DNA from: Spirochaetaceae bacterium
GTDB taxonomy: Bacteria > Spirochaetota > Spirochaetia > SZUA-6 > Fen-1364
Assembly: GCA_003170115.1 (NCBI GenBank)
Contig: PMZS01000083.1
Location: 1-18,405 of the forward strand
Direction of reading: 5' to 3'
DNA length: 18,405 nucleotides
Under the pieces are notes generated by a model. That model was not told the origin of the DNA. It made no database searches and saw only the letters and a list, made by a program, of their open reading frames with translations. Made by a program: the position numbers and the translations under genes. Below are positions 14,867 through 18,405 of the stretch, piece after piece (position 1 is the stretch's first letter; each line of letters starts with the position of its first letter).

Positions 14867-15907
14867 TTAGCTCGATACGCCGCCCACTTCGGCTTCCATC
14901 TTCCTGTACAGCTCGTCCATGATCTCGCGCAGGGGGAGCGGTCTCGAGTGGACCGGCGTGCAGTTCTCCCGACCGGTATCGAGACTTTCATTGCCAAGAC
15001 GCGAAGCGAGACCTTCCACGGGCGCCTGTCCGCAGAGCGCGCGGTAGACGTCGCCCAGCATGACAATGCAGCGCTGGAGTGCCTCGTCATAGAGGTCGAG
15101 GAAACTCGCGTTGGTCAGCGCGCTGTCGTCGCAGGGGTGGCACCAGGACTGGTGCGAGAGATTGAGGAAGTCGTATCCCACGGGGACCTCCCGGGGGTGG
15201 AGAAGACCCAGCCGCTTCTCGCGGAATCCTTCCTTGCGATCCTTGCGGAAAGCGAGCTTCATGAGATCGGGGTTGAGGTGGTTGGTGAGCTTGTAGAAGA
15301 AGATCGCATCGTGATACGCGTTCTGAATGCGTTGCCTGTTTCGACTTTTGTAGTTGTAAGCGGGATAGATCGTGTTCAGGCCCTTCACCATCGCCTTGAT
15401 CACAGGGTAGGGGAGGGTTGCGCCGCAGCGCACCTTGTTGAGGAAGTCGAACTCGGCGGGGAGCATCCCATAGCGCTCGCGGAGTACGAGGATGTCGAGG
15501 ATGCGCTCCAGAAAGGGATGCGCGTGGTACAGCCGCCTGTTCGCCTCCTCCCTGGGATCCACCCAGCCGGCAAAGTAGCCGATGAAGGGATGCGCGAGAC
15601 GGTCCAGCGGGGCATGCGTGGTAAAGCCGAGGATGAATGCGGAGAGCTCGGAGCCGGGCCCCGCGGACAGGCGCGCGGATTCCCGCACAAGCTCCTGGAC
15701 GAACGAGCCGTACCCGTGCCGATGCAGGGCAACCCCGTAGCGCAGGCCCGTCGGCATGGTGCGCTGGTTGTGATAGAAGAAATCCGGTCCCTGGGCGCCG
15801 AACCGGAAAAGATTTCCGTGCGTCTCCAGGAGCTCATCCGCCTTCTGCCCGAGAGCGCCGCGGAGCGCATCCTCCGCAAAAAGGAGATGGGAGAAGTGGG
15901 ACGGCAT
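14867..15907 (-). CDS. Zinc-dependent phospholipase C family protein
   Basis: This 346-aa protein belongs to the Zn_dep_PLPC group (pfam00882-like), mostly helical metal-binding proteins. Probable zinc ligands are H4 and H7 in the N-terminal MPSHFSHLL, D42 and H46 in GAQGPDFFYH, and H98, D102 and H106 in THAPLDRLAH. There is no signal peptide, so it is probably cytoplasmic, unlike secreted toxins of the alpha-toxin group; the natural substrate is unknown. It is transcribed alone on the minus strand, convergent with the SDR and divergent from tRNA-Phe. The ATG at 15907 lacks a Shine-Dalgarno but follows TATCTT by 6 nt. The C-terminal 40 residues are charged and less conserved. Confidence 0.82.
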   Translation of the reverse strand: MPSHFSHLLFAEDALRGALGQKADELLETHGNLFRFGAQGPDFFYHNQRTMPTGLRYGVALHRHGYGSFVQELVRESARLSAGPGSELSAFILGFTTHAPLDRLAHPFIGYFAGWVDPREEANRRLYHAHPFLERILDILVLRERYGMLPAEFDFLNKVRCGATLPYPVIKAMVKGLNTIYPAYNYKSRNRQRIQNAYHDAIFFYKLTNHLNPDLMKLAFRKDRKEGFREKRLGLLHPREVPVGYDFLNLSHQSWCHPCDDSALTNASFLDLYDEALQRCIVMLGDVYRALCGQAPVEGLASRLGNESLDTGRENCTPVHSRPLPLREIMDELYRKMEAEVGGVSS

Positions 15908-15913
15908 GAACAG

Positions 15914-15942
15914 AAGATACCATAGAAGGGGCGGCGTGGCAG
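15914..15942 (-). promoter_or_regulatory. Candidate leaderless promoter of the phospholipase-family gene
   Basis: On the minus strand, -35 CTGCCA (15937-15942, 4/6) and -10 TATCTT (15914-15919, 4/6) are 17 nt apart; the -10 ends 6 nt before the ATG. The geometry equals that seen before the reductase and asnS genes. It is weak if judged alone. Confidence 0.35.
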
Positions 15943-15945
15943 CAC

Positions 15946-15973
15946 TTGACTTTTTCAGGTCCCCCGGTAGTAT
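15946..15973 (+). promoter_or_regulatory. Promoter of tRNA-Phe
   Basis: On the plus strand, -35 TTGACT (15946-15951, 5/6) and -10 TAGTAT (15968-15973, 4/6) are 16 nt apart. The expected start, near 15980, lies about five bases before the mature tRNA 5' end. It lies back to back with the phospholipase promoter. Confidence 0.6.
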
Positions 15974-15984
15974 GTGCCGATATC

Positions 15985-17542
<1,558 letters not shown>

Positions 17543-17546
17543 GGCG

Positions 17547-18233
17547 CTATTTCCCTGACGGGTACGGCGCGGAAAGCACGCCGTACCCTGCCCCGGGGTT
17601 CCACGCGAATACTCGGAACGTGAACCCTCCCGCGGGAGGGGCGGATGCCTCGATCGTCTGGAGGGAGACAGGGCTCGAGGCACCCGTGGAGGGGAAGGAG
17701 GCGGCGAACTTGCCGTCCTTGCCATACACCCAGATCTCGTATCCCGCCGCCGCGCCCGACACCTTGATAAGGCCGTTCTCGATGACCGCCGTGGGGTACT
17801 TCGCGTCCACCGCGGAAACGGCGCGGGAGGGCACCGTCAGAGTCTCTTCAACAGTGGCCCCCCCGTTTGCCTGCAGGACCACCCGGTATTCTCCCGGCGG
17901 GATAGGCGTGGTGCCGGGCATCGCAAGGGAAGTAGTGCCGATCCACGTCTCTCCTTCCGCGTTCGACGTCACCCAGGTGGTGCTGTCCACCTTCCAGAAC
18001 AGCTCGGCCTCATCGTTGATGACGTAAAATGCGCTCAGGTTCTCCATGCCGTCCGGGTCACTGGCCACGAGGAAGACGCCGAGCGTCTCGGTGTTCGTGC
18101 TCGTTGCCGAATCGTGGGCGTAGATGACCCTGCCGAAGACCCGGGAGAGCACCGGTGGCTTGCCCGAACACCCCGCACACAGGAGGAGCGCCGCGGCGCA
18201 TGCAGCGGCCGCCGCGCGGCTACGGGCGCTCAC
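17547..18233 (-). CDS. Putative lipoprotein of unknown function
   Basis: The protein has 228 aa. The N-terminus MSARSR is basic, followed by a hydrophobic Ala/Leu stretch and LCAGC with the candidate lipidated Cys at 22. Position -3 is Cys rather than Leu, which fits the relaxed lipobox of spirochaetes better than the E. coli rule. The mature part is beta-rich (GEYRVVLQANGGATVEETL, GYEIWVYGKDGKFAASF) and looks like one or two immunoglobulin- or fibronectin-like domains with no enzyme motif. The start is GTG at 18233, overlapping the upstream stop (GTGA) with GGAG five bases before it; the longer frame upstream is a shadow of the next gene. It is coupled to glpK (4-nt gap), but a functional link is not evident. 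Confidence 0.7.
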   Translation of the reverse strand: MSARSRAAAAACAAALLLCAGCSGKPPVLSRVFGRVIYAHDSATSTNTETLGVFLVASDPDGMENLSAFYVINDEAELFWKVDSTTWVTSNAEGETWIGTTSLAMPGTTPIPPGEYRVVLQANGGATVEETLTVPSRAVSAVDAKYPTAVIENGLIKVSGAAAGYEIWVYGKDGKFAASFPSTGASSPVSLQTIEASAPPAGGFTFRVFAWNPGAGYGVLSAPYPSGK

Positions 18234-18405
18234 GCTGACTCCAGCACCGACGCGCGGCGGCAGTCCGATAGTCTTCGCCGCAGGTAGTCCAGGTCCATGT
18301 CCAGCTCCCTCACGAGCTGGAGGAAAAGCTCGTTGGGCAGGAGGTTCTGCTCGGTGAACAGAAAGAGCAGGGCCTTTTCCGCGATGCACGACACGCGGAG
18401 CGAGT
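18230..18405 (-). CDS. 3' end of an unidentified protein-coding gene (truncated by window edge)
   Basis: The last 57 codons of a gene are visible, reading from the right edge to a TGA at 18230-18232 that overlaps the lipoprotein GTG. The piece is helical and amphipathic: CIAEKALLFLFTEQNLLPN, then ELFLQLVRELDMDLDYLRRR. Such an ending, with a charged helix pair after a hydrophobic start, is seen in the cytoplasmic tails of some cation/proton antiporters, but this is too short for a call. It is the first visible member of the lipoprotein-glpK cluster. Confidence 0.6.
   Translation of the reverse strand, partial: SLRVSCIAEKALLFLFTEQNLLPNELFLQLVRELDMDLDYLRRRLSDCRRASVLESA

Noticed and set aside
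14810..15925. Plus-strand open frame of 371 codons opposite the phospholipase-family gene
   Set aside because: The opposite strand encodes a protein with clear metal-binding motifs; only the first part (before 14840) looks coding-like and is reported as a possible remnant.

Overview
This is an 18.4-kb stretch of GC-rich bacterial chromosome with densely packed genes and no phage, transposase, rRNA or CRISPR signal. The likely source is a free-living or environmental member of the Spirochaetes. This is inferred from a stand-alone FliG-family paralog outside any flagellar operon, a zinc-dependent phospholipase C-family protein of a type common in that phylum, and a lipoprotein with a relaxed, spirochaete-like lipobox (L at -4, C-A-G at -3 to -1). 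No single marker proves the assignment.

Left part (1-9178, minus strand): an amino-acid uptake and acyl-CoA activation region. A six-gene branched-chain/aromatic amino-acid ABC importer runs livK2-livK1-livH-livM-livG-livF. It has two tandem periplasmic binding proteins, and its last gene reaches the window edge. A good sigma70-type promoter (TTGACA, 17 nt, TTTAAT) with a small palindrome over the -10 lies in front of livK2. Upstream on the same strand is a twice-repeated module, paaK2-ACT2-paaK1-ACT1: two phenylacetate-CoA ligase-family AMP-forming enzymes, each followed by a protein with two ACT domains. Together these suggest uptake and fermentation of aromatic or branched amino acids through aryl/acyl-CoA thioesters, with ACT proteins sensing amino acids. 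An indolepyruvate ferredoxin oxidoreductase, the usual partner, is not in the window.

Middle (9209-14715): a plus-strand alpha/beta hydrolase, divergent from paaK2, overlaps the 3' end of asnS tail to tail. On the minus strand an aldo/keto reductase, a FliG-like protein, a winged-helix/DUF4143-like fragment and asnS follow each other closely. A nearly perfect 24-bp-arm inverted repeat lies between fliG and the fragment. A plus-strand short-chain dehydrogenase diverges from the reductase and is followed by about 150 bp holding what looks like a frameshifted gene remnant.

Right part (14867-18405): a minus-strand zinc-dependent phospholipase C-family protein, a plus-strand tRNA-Phe(GAA) with its own promoter, and a minus-strand tight cluster of an unidentified gene (3' end only), a lipoprotein and glpK. 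The last codons of glpK run antisense through the tRNA 3' half.

Inside operons the start codons carry clear Shine-Dalgarno sequences. Several first-in-unit genes (aldo/keto reductase, asnS, phospholipase) instead have a -10-like hexamer exactly 6 nt before ATG and no Shine-Dalgarno, which suggests leaderless transcripts. The most unusual items are that pattern, the long palindrome at the boundary of a truncated ATPase-family gene, the divergent FliG paralog, and the duplicated paaK-ACT module.
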